The notes under the pieces: generated by a model
The model's input: the letters and a program-made list of their open reading frames with translations, nothing else
Database searches by the model: none
What the model was told of the DNA's origin: nothing
Shown: positions 8,386-17,929 of the stretch, piece after piece
Position numbering within the stretch: the stretch's first letter is position 1
How the letters are laid out: the number at the start of each line of letters is the position of its first letter
Assembly (NCBI GenBank): GCA_937923795.1
Contig: CALDWI010000044.1
Location: forward strand, 1-64,000
DNA: 64,000 bases
From: an uncultured Collinsella sp.
GTDB taxonomy: Bacteria; Actinomycetota; Coriobacteriia; Coriobacteriales; Coriobacteriaceae
Direction: 5' to 3'
Program-made: the position numbers and the translations under genes

Positions 8386-9810
8386 GTGGTCTTCGCCCCC
8401 CAGGGAAAACATACGCTGTCGCACCGCGTTTTTGTGACGATCTTTGTCTGCGCCATGGCGGTTATCGTGGCGTTTACGGTGCTGGGTGCGTTCTTTGTGC
8501 AAAACACCTTGGCGGATGCCACGAGTGCCAACCTGGCGCAAGAAACCGAGCTCATTGCTGCCGCCCTCGACGAGCAGCAGGAGCCCATCCCGTTCTTGCG
8601 TAGCCTCGATCGAGAGGACTTGCGCATCACGCTGATTAACAAGGATGGATCGGTTGCCTACGACAACGAGGCGTCGCCTTCCACACTGCCCAACCATGGC
8701 GATCGCCCCGAGGTCATCGAGGCCTTTGAGAGTGGTTCGGGTTCCGCGGAGCGCGCAAGCTCTACGCTCGACGAGATTATGCTGTATCGCGCCGTCGCCC
8801 TTGATAACGGCCAGGTTGTCCGCTTGGCGCAGGCCCAGCCTGGCGTTGCGGCGATTTTGCTGTCGATGGTGGCGCCGATGCTGCTTATCGCAGCAGCGGG
8901 TGCGGTACTCTCGTTTTTTATGGCGCGCCGCGAGTCCCGTGCCATCATCGCGCCTTTGCAAGAGGTGGATTTGGACCACCCACGCCGTAGCTATGAGCAC
9001 GCCTATGCCGAGATGGTCCCCATGCTTGAGCGTATTGAGTCGCAGCGCCAGGAGCTCAAGCGCCAAATGGCGGTGCTGGCGGACAACGACCGTATGCGCC
9101 GCGAGTTCACGGCGAATATCACCCATGAGCTCAAGACGCCGCTTACGGCGATTTCGGGCTATGCCGAGCTCATCGCAAACGGCATGGTCGAGGGCGAGGG
9201 CGACCTGCGCAACTTTGGCGGTCGCATCTATCGTGAGGCGGGCCGCTTGGCAGCGCTTGTCAACGATATCCTTACGCTGTCTAACTTGGACGAGGCCGAG
9301 CGTGCAGCTGAGGGCGAGGCGGTGCCCATTGGGTCCACGGAGCCTATTGACCTCTCGCGTGCCATCTACGCGGTCGAGCAGCGTCTTGAACAGGTCGCCC
9401 GTCAGGCGAATGTGACGATAAGTCATGAGACCAAGCCTGTGGTCATCGAGGGCGTGTCGCGCTTGATTGACGAGCTCATCTATAATCTGGCAAGCAACGC
9501 CATCCGCTACAATCGACCCGGCGGTACGGTTACGCTGCAGTGCGGCACCAACGACGAAGGCCATCCGTTCCTTGCGGTCGCCGACACGGGAATCGGTATC
9601 GCGCCTGAAGAACAGGGCAAGGTATTTGAGCGGTTCTATCGCGTGGACAAGAGTAGGTCCAAGGCACGCGGCGGAACCGGTCTGGGGCTTGCCATTGTCA
9701 AGCATGCGGCCCTGTATCATCACGCCACGCTCGATCTGTCGAGCGAGTTGGGCGTGGGAACCACCATTACGGTGACGTTTCCCATACAGCAGGACGAGCC
9801 ATTCGCATAG
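8386..9810 (+). CDS. Sensor histidine kinase, PhoR-like
   Basis: A 474-residue membrane kinase paired with the preceding regulator. It has two transmembrane helices (about residues 13-38 and 157-180) enclosing an extracytoplasmic region of about 120 residues. A short linker leads to His247 in ITHELKTPLTAISGY, followed by an N-box (YNLASNAIRYN), G1 (VADTGIGI), an F-box and G2 (GGTGLGLAIV). The GTG start at 8386 has GGAGGAG six bases upstream. PhoR-type kinases sense phosphate through the Pst complex, and pstB two genes upstream fits that role. Confidence 0.9.
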   Translation: MVFAPQGKHTLSHRVFVTIFVCAMAVIVAFTVLGAFFVQNTLADATSANLAQETELIAAALDEQQEPIPFLRSLDREDLRITLINKDGSVAYDNEASPSTLPNHGDRPEVIEAFESGSGSAERASSTLDEIMLYRAVALDNGQVVRLAQAQPGVAAILLSMVAPMLLIAAAGAVLSFFMARRESRAIIAPLQEVDLDHPRRSYEHAYAEMVPMLERIESQRQELKRQMAVLADNDRMRREFTANITHELKTPLTAISGYAELIANGMVEGEGDLRNFGGRIYREAGRLAALVNDILTLSNLDEAERAAEGEAVPIGSTEPIDLSRAIYAVEQRLEQVARQANVTISHETKPVVIEGVSRLIDELIYNLASNAIRYNRPGGTVTLQCGTNDEGHPFLAVADTGIGIAPEEQGKVFERFYRVDKSRSKARGGTGLGLAIVKHAALYHHATLDLSSELGVGTTITVTFPIQQDEPFA

Positions 9811-9835
9811 CGATATAACATAGATATTGATGCAG

Positions 9836-9871
9836 ACGCCGCATTTGACTTTCGGGTGCGGCGTTGTTGTG
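9836..9871 (+). terminator. Likely terminator after the PhoR-like gene
   Basis: An 8-bp perfect stem ACGCCGCA/TGCGGCGT (9836-9843 and 9857-9864) has a 13-base loop and a weak T-rich tail. Confidence 0.6.
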
Positions 9872-9929
9872 CAATTTTACGATTGCTTCCGACATTTTTA
9901 CAGGAGAGCCTGTTTCTTATGTATAGAGT

Positions 9930-9958
9930 TTGGTCTCGGTAAAAAGATGCGATAACAT
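9930..9958 (+). promoter_or_regulatory. Possible promoter of the tyrosine-kinase operon
   Basis: TTGGTC (9930-9935) and TAACAT (9953-9958) are separated by 17 bases and lie about 48 bases before the first start codon at 10006. Each box matches four of six consensus positions. Confidence 0.4.
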
Positions 9959-10005
9959 ACGGACAGTTTTGTCAATCCGAACTGGGGAAATGAAAGGCAA
10001 GCTGC

Positions 10006-10662
10006 ATGACCCTTCTCGAACTGTTCCAGCTGCTGAAGAAGCACCTTCAGCTGGTCATCACCCTTCCGGTGGTCTGCGCGATCGCCATGGGCATCGTGTC
10101 CTTCGTTGCGATGGACAACACCTATACCGCGACGACGAGCATGTACATTCTCGCCAAGACCGACGATAGCGGTCAGATGAGCTACAACGATCTCTCGGCG
10201 AGTCAGATGCTTTCCAACGATATCGCCACGCTGCTGGATAGCGATAGCGTTAAGAGCGGCGCAGCCAATGAACTGGGCCTCACCGATCTGGATGACTACA
10301 AGGTGTCTGTTTCCTCCGAGACCACCACGCGTGTCATTACGCTTTCGGTTACCGGCACCGATGCCAAGGAGACGGCTAAGGTCGCAAAGGCCATGGCCAG
10401 CTCGGTGAGTACGGTCGCTCAGAACGTCGGCGCTGCCCAGAGCATCAACGTTATCGACGAGGCTAAGACCCCCGAAGCCCCCAGCGGTCCCAAGCGTATG
10501 CTGTACGTTGCTGTCGCGTTCCTCGCCGGTATCTTTATCGCAGTTGCCTATGTCGTTTTGGCAGACATGCTCAATACCCGCATCCGCGGTGCCGAAGAGG
10601 CAGAAGAGCTCCTGGGCATTCCCGTTGTTGGCCGAATTCCGGCTATGAAAGGTGGTAAATAG
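10006..10662 (+). CDS. Wzz/CpsC-type polysaccharide co-polymerase (BY-kinase adaptor)
   Basis: A 218-residue membrane protein of the chain-length-determinant family. Two transmembrane helices (about residues 17-37 and 165-188) flank an extracytoplasmic domain, and a short cytoplasmic tail ends in IPVVGRIPAMKGGK. In Firmicutes and Actinobacteria this protein (CpsC, CapA, YveK) activates the cytoplasmic tyrosine kinase, encoded here three bases downstream. The proline-rich segment PEAPSGPKR just before the second helix is typical of the family. It starts a three-gene operon. Confidence 0.88.
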   Translation: MTLLELFQLLKKHLQLVITLPVVCAIAMGIVSFVAMDNTYTATTSMYILAKTDDSGQMSYNDLSASQMLSNDIATLLDSDSVKSGAANELGLTDLDDYKVSVSSETTTRVITLSVTGTDAKETAKVAKAMASSVSTVAQNVGAAQSINVIDEAKTPEAPSGPKRMLYVAVAFLAGIFIAVAYVVLADMLNTRIRGAEEAEELLGIPVVGRIPAMKGGK

Positions 10663-10664
10663 GC

Positions 10665-11402
10665 ATGGCTAAGGCAAAGAACACCGATAAGCTCGTTGTA
10701 CAGAATGCCGCCAAGACCCTTCTGGCCAACATCCGCTTTGCGAGCGTGGACGACCCCATTCGCACCATTACCGTCACGTCCTCGATTCCCAACGAGGGCA
10801 AGTCTACGGTTTCCATCAACCTTGCCCAGGCTATCGCCACGAGCGGCAAGTCCGTGCTCCTGGTCGAGGCCGATATGCGCCGCAGGTCCCTTTCCGATAT
10901 GCTCGGCGTTCGTTCGCGCGGCGGACTCTATGCGGTCCTTTCCGAGCAGATCTCCATTGACCAGGCAATTGTCGAGACGGGTCAGAAGAACTTCTACTTC
11001 CTCGATGCCGAGCCGCACATTCCCAATCCTGCCGACATCATCGTTTCTCACCGCTTTGCCAAGCTGGTCAAGGCGCTGTCTGCCAAGTTCCAGTACGTCA
11101 TCTTCGACGCTCCTCCGGTCGGCACCTTCATCGATGCTGCCGAGATTGCCAGCCTGACCGACGGCACGCTGTTCGTGGTGCGCGAGGACTTCACCAAGCG
11201 CGAGGAGGCACTCAACGCCATCGGCCAGCTTAAGAAGTCCGAAAAGGTCAAGCTCATCGGTACCGTCATGAATTACTGTGAGACCGAGACCAGCGAGTAC
11301 TACTATTCTTACTACACCAAGGACGGTAAGAAGGTTAAGAAGGGCTCCGACGATCAGGGGACTTCCAAAAAGGGCATCTTCACCAACCGAGCAAACGTTT
11401 AG
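10665..11402 (+). CDS. Bacterial tyrosine kinase (CpsD/CapB type)
   Basis: A 245-residue P-loop kinase that autophosphorylates a C-terminal tyrosine cluster and regulates polymerisation or export of surface polysaccharide. It has Walker A (SSIPNEGKST), Walker A' (LLVEADMRR) and Walker B (YVIFDAPP). The tail carries five tyrosines in SEYYYSYYTKDGKK, the usual phosphorylation cluster. It is a separate cytoplasmic protein, as in Gram-positive bacteria, and needs the membrane adaptor encoded just upstream. The PHP phosphatase downstream would reset the cycle. Confidence 0.92.
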   Translation: MAKAKNTDKLVVQNAAKTLLANIRFASVDDPIRTITVTSSIPNEGKSTVSINLAQAIATSGKSVLLVEADMRRRSLSDMLGVRSRGGLYAVLSEQISIDQAIVETGQKNFYFLDAEPHIPNPADIIVSHRFAKLVKALSAKFQYVIFDAPPVGTFIDAAEIASLTDGTLFVVREDFTKREEALNAIGQLKKSEKVKLIGTVMNYCETETSEYYYSYYTKDGKKVKKGSDDQGTSKKGIFTNRANV

Positions 11403-11418
11403 TTGATAAGGCTGACCT

Positions 11419-12069
11419 ATGCGTGACATTCATTGCCATATCTTGCCGGGTGTAGACGACGGCGCCGCCGATCTCGATGAGAGCTTGGCGATGCTCGAGG
11501 CTGCCAAGCGGGCCGGTGTAACCAGAATCGTTTGCACTCCTCACTGTCGTGATCCCTATTTTGATTACGACAAGATGTGGGATGCCTTTGAGCTGCTGCG
11601 TGATAACGCTGACGGTTTTCCGCTCCAGATGGGCTTCGAGGTCAACCATCGAAAGCTCGTTGAGCTTGGTATCGATGCTGCGGAGCACTTGCATTTCGAT
11701 GGGACCAACGAGTTTCTGCTCGAGCTTTCGACGCATGCCGATGCGTATGCGTTTAGAGAGTACGAGAACACGATTTACGATTTGCAGTGCCGTGGCTACC
11801 AGGTGATCATCGCTCATCCTGAGCGCTATCGTGCGGTTCAAAAGGATGTAAGCGTGGCGGAGCGCCTGGTCGATATGGGCTGCAAGCTGCAGGCTTCGGC
11901 GGACTTTATTGCCGGCGGTCGCTTTGGTCGCGAGAAAAAGCCGGCACAGCGCCTGTTCGATCAGAACCTGTACAGCTTCATCGCGAGCGATGCCCATAAC
12001 GTGGGTCATTACGACTGCCTGGCGAAGGCTCGCGCGAAGTTTAGCGTGCGCGGAGCTCATTTTCGCTAA
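11419..12069 (+). CDS. Tyrosine-protein phosphatase, PHP family (CpsB/YwqE type)
   Basis: A 216-residue metal-dependent phosphatase predicted to dephosphorylate the preceding kinase. Metal ligands of the PHP fold are visible: DIHCHILPGVDDG at the N-terminus, CTPHC, EVNHRK, AHPERY and SDAHN. Length is slightly short for the family (about 240-255). It lies 16 bases after the kinase. No glycosyltransferase or flippase genes follow; the next gene is a GNAT acetyltransferase, so the regulated polysaccharide genes must be elsewhere. Confidence 0.88.
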   Translation: MRDIHCHILPGVDDGAADLDESLAMLEAAKRAGVTRIVCTPHCRDPYFDYDKMWDAFELLRDNADGFPLQMGFEVNHRKLVELGIDAAEHLHFDGTNEFLLELSTHADAYAFREYENTIYDLQCRGYQVIIAHPERYRAVQKDVSVAERLVDMGCKLQASADFIAGGRFGREKKPAQRLFDQNLYSFIASDAHNVGHYDCLAKARAKFSVRGAHFR

Positions 12070-12108
12070 TATCTGTCCCTAACGTTCGCATTGAATGAAA
12101 GGGCAGCC

Positions 12109-12609
12109 ATGGATATCCAACTTAAGACGGGATGCTTTGATGACGCGGCGTTGGTGCGCCGCGTCGTTTTTATGGACGAGCAGGGCTACGAGAATGAGTT
12201 CGACGCTATCGACGAGGATCCGAACTGCATTCATGTGACGCTCTATGTAGACGACGAGCTTGCCGGTTGCTCGCGCGTGTTTCCCGAAGAGCTTGAACGC
12301 GTGGCTGACGCAGGGGCCCCGGTGTTGCCGGCATGCGACATGGACGAAGACGTTGCGGCGGGGGAGACCTACATTATGGGGCGCGTCGCCGTGCTGCCGG
12401 CTAGGCGTCGTCGCGGACTGGCGAGTGCGATCGTCGAGACCAGTGCTTCGTGTGCACGCGATGCCGGCGCTAAGCTTATTAAGCTGCATGCGCAGGAATA
12501 CGTGCTGCCGCTCTATGCAAAGGCGGGCTACACGCAAATTGCCCCGGTAGATTACGAAGACGAGGGCCAACCCCATGTCTGGATGGCCAAGCGCGTAGAT
12601 GGCAGATAG
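12109..12609 (+). CDS. GNAT-family N-acetyltransferase (YjcF-like)
   Basis: A 166-residue acetyl-CoA-dependent acyltransferase. The acetyl-CoA loop is the basic stretch VAVLPARRRRGLASAIVE, followed by AQEYVLPLYAKAGY and a final HVWMAKRV, the usual order in YjcF/ElaA-like members. The substrate cannot be inferred. The start at ATG 12109 follows GAAAGGGC; a TTG at 12091 in frame is less likely. It may be read with the upstream phosphatase gene (39-base gap). The 200 bases after it hold short GGGGAC-type repeats but no clear terminator. Confidence 0.8.
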   Translation: MDIQLKTGCFDDAALVRRVVFMDEQGYENEFDAIDEDPNCIHVTLYVDDELAGCSRVFPEELERVADAGAPVLPACDMDEDVAAGETYIMGRVAVLPARRRRGLASAIVETSASCARDAGAKLIKLHAQEYVLPLYAKAGYTQIAPVDYEDEGQPHVWMAKRVDGR

Positions 12610-12811
12610 GGACGTTCCTTTTCTGCCGGCAGTTGGGGACACTCCTTGGCAATTGACGCATTGGAGCGCTCGGACATACAGTTTTTCGATTCCGTATGTA
12701 TATATGCGCGTTAATGGGTTATAAAATCTAAGTCTGAACATAGCAGGTCTGCGATGCGGCTCGGGCGACCGGGCCGTTTTTGCGGACAGGGGTAGCGCGA
12801 AAGGACTGCAC

Positions 12812-14836
12812 ATGCGTCAATTTAAGACCGAGAGCAAAAAACTGCTCGACCTCATGATCAACTCCATCTACACCAATAAGGAAATCTTCCTGCGCGAGCT
12901 TATCTCTAACGCGAGCGACGCCGTCGACAAGCTCAACTTTAAGAGCCTGCAGGACCCGAGCGTCAAGATCGACCAGGGCGACCTGGCCATTCGCGTCTCC
13001 TTTGATAAAGACGCCCGCACCATTACCATCTCGGATAACGGCATTGGCATGACCGCCGAGGAGCTCGAGCGCAATCTGGGCACCATCGCCCATTCCGGCT
13101 CCGAGGAGTTTAAGACCGAGAACGCCGAGCAGCAGGGCTCCGATGTCGACATCATCGGCCAGTTTGGCGTGGGCTTCTACTCTGCCTTTATGGTTGCCAG
13201 CCATGTGAAGGTCGTCAGCCGCGCCTATGGCGAGGATGTCGCCCATGTGTGGGAATCCGACGGTCTTGAGGGCTACACCATCGAGGACGGTGAGCGCGCC
13301 GAGCACGGTACCGATGTCATCCTGACGCTGCGCGAGAACGAGAAGCTCGATGCCGACGGCGAGGCCGAGACCTACGATCGCTTCCTGACCGAGTGGGGTC
13401 TCAAGAGCCTGATTCAGCAGTACAGCAACTATGTGCGCTACCCGATTCAGATGATGGTGTCCAAGAGCCGCCAGAAACCCAAGCCCGAGGACGCCGGCGA
13501 CGATTACAAGCCCGAGTACGAGGACTACCAGGAGCTCGAGACCGTCAATTCCATGACACCGATCTGGAAGAAGCGCAGCTCCGATGTCGAGCAGAAGGAC
13601 TACGACGAGTTCTACAAGTCCACGTTCCACGACTTTGACGATCCTGCGCGCACCATCAGCTTCCATGCCGAGGGCACGCTCGAGTACGATGCCCTGCTGT
13701 TTGTGCCGGGCCGCGCGCCGTTCGATCTGTACAGCAAGGATTACGAGAAGGGTCTGGCACTCTACAGCTCCAACGTCCTGATCATGGAGAAGTGCGACGA
13801 CCTGCTGCCCGACTACTACAACTTTGTCCGCGGCGTCGTGGATTCCGCCGATGTGTCGCTCAACATCTCGCGTGAGACGCTGCAGCAGAACCGTCAGCTC
13901 AAGGCCATCGCCAAGCGTGTGGAAAAGAAGATCACCGCCGACCTTGAGGATATGCGTGACAACGACCGCGAGGCCTACGAGAAGTTCTTTGAGAACTTTG
14001 GCCGCGGTCTTAAGTACGGCATCTACTCGAGCTATGGCATGAAGGCCGATGAGCTCGCCGATCTGTTGCTGTTCTGGTCTGCCAAGGAACAGAAGATGAT
14101 TACCCTGGCCGAGTATGCCAAGGGCATGCCCGAGGATCAGAAGGCCATCTACTACGCCGCCGGCGACTCGCGTGAGCGCTTGGCCAAGATGCCCGTGGTA
14201 AAGGGCGTGCTCGACCGCGGCTATGACGTGCTGCTGCTGACGCAGGACGTGGATGAGTTCACCTTCCAGGCTATGCGTGAGTACGTGGCTGCCGATATGC
14301 CCAAGGTCTACGAGGATGACGCTGCTCGCGAGGCTGCCGAGAAGGCAGTTGCCGATGGTGCCGAGCCTGAGGTCGAGGATCGTCATCTGGAGCTCAAGAA
14401 CGTCGCAACCGGTGATCTTGACCTGGCGACCGAGGACGAGAAAAAGGAGGCCGAGGACGCCACCAAGGAGAACGAGGACCTCTTTAACGCCATGAAGGAG
14501 GCACTCGGCGACAAGGTCGAGAAGGTTGCCGTCTCTGCGCGCCTGACCGATGCTCCCGCGTGCATCACCACCGAGGGCCCGCTTTCGCTCGAGATGGAGA
14601 AGGTGCTCCAGAAGGGTCCCGAGGGCGCGCCCGACGGTATGCCCAAGAGCCAGCGCGTGCTCGAGCTCAACGCCAAGCACCCGGTCTTTTCCAAGCTCGT
14701 CGCCGCTCAGAAGGCGGGCGACGCCGACAAGATCAAGCAGTACTCCGGTTTGCTCTATGACCAGGCCCTGCTGGTCGAGGGCATCCTCCCCGAGGACCCC
14801 GTAGCCTTCGCGGCGGCTGTTTGCAACTTGATGTAG
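12812..14836 (+). CDS. htpG: Molecular chaperone HtpG (Hsp90)
   Basis: A 674-residue ATP-dependent cytoplasmic chaperone. The GHKL nucleotide-binding domain shows ELISNASDAVDKL, DNGIGMTAEEL and GQFGVGFYSAFMV. The middle and C-terminal domains follow. It is about 50 residues longer than Escherichia coli HtpG (624), with a charged acidic insertion around residues 505-560. The start at ATG 12812 has AAGGA nine bases upstream. It has its own transcription unit, ended by the large inverted repeat at 14867-14936. Confidence 0.96.
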   Translation: MRQFKTESKKLLDLMINSIYTNKEIFLRELISNASDAVDKLNFKSLQDPSVKIDQGDLAIRVSFDKDARTITISDNGIGMTAEELERNLGTIAHSGSEEFKTENAEQQGSDVDIIGQFGVGFYSAFMVASHVKVVSRAYGEDVAHVWESDGLEGYTIEDGERAEHGTDVILTLRENEKLDADGEAETYDRFLTEWGLKSLIQQYSNYVRYPIQMMVSKSRQKPKPEDAGDDYKPEYEDYQELETVNSMTPIWKKRSSDVEQKDYDEFYKSTFHDFDDPARTISFHAEGTLEYDALLFVPGRAPFDLYSKDYEKGLALYSSNVLIMEKCDDLLPDYYNFVRGVVDSADVSLNISRETLQQNRQLKAIAKRVEKKITADLEDMRDNDREAYEKFFENFGRGLKYGIYSSYGMKADELADLLLFWSAKEQKMITLAEYAKGMPEDQKAIYYAAGDSRERLAKMPVVKGVLDRGYDVLLLTQDVDEFTFQAMREYVAADMPKVYEDDAAREAAEKAVADGAEPEVEDRHLELKNVATGDLDLATEDEKKEAEDATKENEDLFNAMKEALGDKVEKVAVSARLTDAPACITTEGPLSLEMEKVLQKGPEGAPDGMPKSQRVLELNAKHPVFSKLVAAQKAGDADKIKQYSGLLYDQALLVEGILPEDPVAFAAAVCNLM

Positions 14837-14866
14837 TTCGGGGATACGGCACCGTAACTAGATTAG

Positions 14867-14936
14867 AACGAGAGTGGATAATCTCCCACTTTTGGCTCGA
14901 ATGCGGGCTTGAAGTGGGAGATTTTCCACTCTCGTT
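14867..14936. repeat. Long inverted repeat (25-bp stem) after htpG
   Basis: Arms 14867-14891 and 14912-14936 are inverted copies with one mismatch in 25 and a 20-base spacer. The right arm is followed by TTTCCTTTT, so it can act as a terminator for htpG. The stem is far longer than an ordinary terminator needs. The stretch from 14937 to 15163 otherwise shows no gene; it has an AT-rich promoter-like part around 15020-15060 with TATATT. Confidence 0.75.
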
Positions 14937-15163
14937 TCCTTTTGAATGATTCCTCCGTCCCCAAGGGATCAATTATTTGTCGGGGTTGTGGTTTTGTGAC
15001 CTGCTGAAATTAAAGATACTGTACAACTGTACGTTAATTCGTCTTCGTAGTATATTGCTACCCGCAAAACTCAATACCATTGTGCTCTGAGACGCTAAAG
15101 CGCCTACGTACAATGGTTATCAATAGTACGATTCGATTCAACGACAGGATGGATGGTCCAAGC

Positions 15164-17929
15164 GTGAGTCTCGGCAGCAAACTATCCAATGCAAAGGTCT
15201 CCTTTGCGATATTTAAGCGCGACATTAAGCGACTGCTTGTGAACCCCGTCGCCTTGGTGGTTACCCTTGGCGTGTGCGTTATTCCCTCGCTGTATGCCTG
15301 GTACAACATCGTGGCCAACTGGGATCCGTACGGAAACACCCAGGGCATCAAGATTGCCATCGCCAACAACGATCGGGGCACCCAAAACGACCTGGTGGGC
15401 GAGCTCAACGCGGGCGATCAGGTCGTCGATCAGCTCAAGGAGAACGATCAGCTGGGCTGGACCTTCGTCGATTCTGCGGCCGATGCCAAAGAGGGCGTCG
15501 AGAGCGGTGAGTACTATGCGGCCATCGTAGTCCCCAAGAACTTCTCGGATAACCTGGTTTCGATGCTCGACGGCAACTACCATCAGCCCAAGCTTACGTA
15601 CTACGTCAATGAGAAGAAGAGCGCTATTGCGCCCAAGGTTACCGACACCGGTGCAAACACCATCGAGGAGCAGATCAACTCGGAATTTGTCTCCACGGTG
15701 GGCGAGACCGTTGCCAGTATTGCCAAGGATGCCGGAGTCGATTTAAAGGACAAGGCAACCCAGACTCAGGATTCGTTGGCCGGTTCGGTATCAGAGGCTT
15801 CCGATACGTTGGGCGAAGTGCGTGATTCGATTGGCGACATGAATGCCGCCATCGATAAGACGAGTGGTTCCATTGCCTCGGCAGATGCGGCACTTGCCGG
15901 TCTGCAGGGTCAGGCGCCGTCGCTGACGCAGGCGATCTCCCAGGGCAATGACCTGCTGGGCGAGGCTCGCGCCACGGCGGGCAACTCTGTCGCCTCGCTC
16001 TCCAAGGCGCTCTCGGAAGGCAGCCTTGCGCTCACCAAGACGTCAGCCTCCGCAAACGCTGCGATTGGCAAGCTGACGGGCACGGTCGCATCTACGACTA
16101 CCCGTATCGACAACTCGCTTGAGTCTCTCCAAGCGACGATCGACCACAATAAGGCCGTTATCGGGCACTTGGAAATTCTCGTCAATGACACGTCGACAGG
16201 TTCCAAGGAAATTGACGCGCGCATTGTATCGATCATCGATTTGCTCCGCGAGCAGAATGAAAAGCTTCAGAGCATCAAGGACGGTCTGTCTGCGCAGTCG
16301 AGCGCCATGGCGAATGACGCTGCGGCTGTCTCGGGTGCCAGCGACGCTATCAATAATGCAATTCAGACCGGTGCGACCAACCTTGGCCAGGCTCAGACGG
16401 ACCTGGGTCAAAACGCGCTGCCGAAGGTCTCGAGCGCACTTGATTCGTTTGCCGCCGTCTCGGGTGATCTGACGGGAATCGTGTCTGGCCTCACGCCTAC
16501 TATTGCAAGTGCGCGCGGTACACTTTCGCAACTCAACGCCACGCTCGGTCAGGCCAAGACCACGCTGTCCCAGACTGATGCCTCGCTTGCCAAGGTCCAG
16601 GACAAGCTCGCAACCGCCGCCAACGACATCGCGGCGCTACAGACCTCCGAGTCCATGGGCGAGCTGGCCGGCCTGATGGGCGTCGACGTCGATGATGTTG
16701 CAGACTTCATGGCATCTCCGGTCGAGCTGACCTCAAAGTCAATTTACCCGGTCAAGAGCTTTGGTTCGGGCATTGCCCCGTTCTATACCAATCTGGCGCT
16801 GTGGGTGGGCGGCTACGTGCTTATCGCCATCTACAAGCTCGAGGTCGACCGCGAAGGCATCGGCAGCTTTACCGCGCGTCAGGGCTACTTTGGCCGCTGG
16901 TTGCTCCTGGTGATCCTGGGCGCGTTGCAGGCCATCATCGTTACGGTAGGCGATCTGGTGATCGGCGTGCAGTGCGTCAGCCCGCTGCTGTTCGTGCTGG
17001 GCGGCATCGCCATCTCGTTCACCTACGTCAATATCATCTATGCGCTGTCCACCACGTTTAAGCATATCGGCAAGGCTATCGGCGTCATTCTGGTTATCGT
17101 GCAGATCCCGGGTTCGTCGGGCATGTACCCCATCGAGATGATGCCAGGCTTCTTCCAGTGGCTGCACCCGCTGCTGCCCTTTACCTACGGCATCAATCTG
17201 CTGCGCGAGACGGTCGGCGGCATGTACTCGTTCAACTACCTGTTTAACCTGTGCATTCTGGGCGTGTTCTTGATCGTGGCGCTCTTTATCGGTCTGCAGC
17301 TGCGTCCGCTGCTGCTCAACCTTAACCTGCTCTTTGATAAACAGCTTTCCACGACCGGTATGATGATTTGCGAGTCCAACGACCTGCCGCGCCAGCGCTA
17401 CTCGCTGCGCACGGCCATGCGTGTCATGCTCGATTCCGATTCGTACCGTCGCGAACTGCTCGATCATGCGGTCGCCTTTGAACATCGCTACCCGTACTAC
17501 ATCAAGGGCGGTTTTGCCGCCGTGGTGGGCGTTCAGGTCCTGCTCTTTGTCCTGTCGACGGTTCTCGATATCGACAATAACGGCAAGATCATCCTGCTTG
17601 TCATTTGGATCATCTCGGTTATTGCCATCTGCGGCTGGCTTATCAATATCGAATATATCCGCGCGAGCCTCAATACCCAGATGCGCATCTCGGCGCTTTC
17701 GGATGAGGACCTGCGTCGCGAGATGCGCGAGCACACGGCCGCCATTCCTGCCGCCCGCCACATGTTTGGCCTCAACGCCAGCGAGCGTGGTGCCAAGGGC
17801 GGCGATCAGTCCACGGGCCGCTTGCCGCATATCGGCTCGCACCATAAATCTCAGGGCAGCGACAGCACAGCCACAAATGATGGAGATACCACCGCGCTTG
17901 GCAAGCACTCCAAAGGAGGTGAGGCATAA
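15164..17929 (+). CDS. YhgE/Pip-family membrane protein (first of a pair)
   Basis: A roughly 921-residue membrane protein of the phage-infection-protein/YhgE family. After one N-terminal helix (VALVVTLGVCVIPSLYAWYN) comes the family signature NWDPYGNTQGIKIAIANND, then a long alanine- and serine-rich extracytoplasmic helical region (about residues 150-520) with heptad-like repeats, and five or six C-terminal helices resembling an ABC-2 permease. Unusually, the C-terminus carries an extra 200-residue part with two more helices and a charged tail. The start is uncertain: GTG 15164 with GGATGG is preferred, but ATG 15113 and 15149 are possible. The function of the family is unsettled; its domains also occur in EsaA of type VII secretion. 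Confidence 0.85.
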   Translation: MSLGSKLSNAKVSFAIFKRDIKRLLVNPVALVVTLGVCVIPSLYAWYNIVANWDPYGNTQGIKIAIANNDRGTQNDLVGELNAGDQVVDQLKENDQLGWTFVDSAADAKEGVESGEYYAAIVVPKNFSDNLVSMLDGNYHQPKLTYYVNEKKSAIAPKVTDTGANTIEEQINSEFVSTVGETVASIAKDAGVDLKDKATQTQDSLAGSVSEASDTLGEVRDSIGDMNAAIDKTSGSIASADAALAGLQGQAPSLTQAISQGNDLLGEARATAGNSVASLSKALSEGSLALTKTSASANAAIGKLTGTVASTTTRIDNSLESLQATIDHNKAVIGHLEILVNDTSTGSKEIDARIVSIIDLLREQNEKLQSIKDGLSAQSSAMANDAAAVSGASDAINNAIQTGATNLGQAQTDLGQNALPKVSSALDSFAAVSGDLTGIVSGLTPTIASARGTLSQLNATLGQAKTTLSQTDASLAKVQDKLATAANDIAALQTSESMGELAGLMGVDVDDVADFMASPVELTSKSIYPVKSFGSGIAPFYTNLALWVGGYVLIAIYKLEVDREGIGSFTARQGYFGRWLLLVILGALQAIIVTVGDLVIGVQCVSPLLFVLGGIAISFTYVNIIYALSTTFKHIGKAIGVILVIVQIPGSSGMYPIEMMPGFFQWLHPLLPFTYGINLLRETVGGMYSFNYLFNLCILGVFLIVALFIGLQLRPLLLNLNLLFDKQLSTTGMMICESNDLPRQRYSLRTAMRVMLDSDSYRRELLDHAVAFEHRYPYYIKGGFAAVVGVQVLLFVLSTVLDIDNNGKIILLVIWIISVIAICGWLINIEYIRASLNTQMRISALSDEDLRREMREHTAAIPAARHMFGLNASERGAKGGDQSTGRLPHIGSHHKSQGSDSTATNDGDTTALGKHSKGGEA

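Noticed and set aside
7534..9723. Minus-strand open frame of 729 codons opposite the PhoB/PhoR-like genes
   Set aside because: Low-complexity His/Arg/Gly-rich translation typical of a shadow frame; the plus-strand genes have intact motifs.
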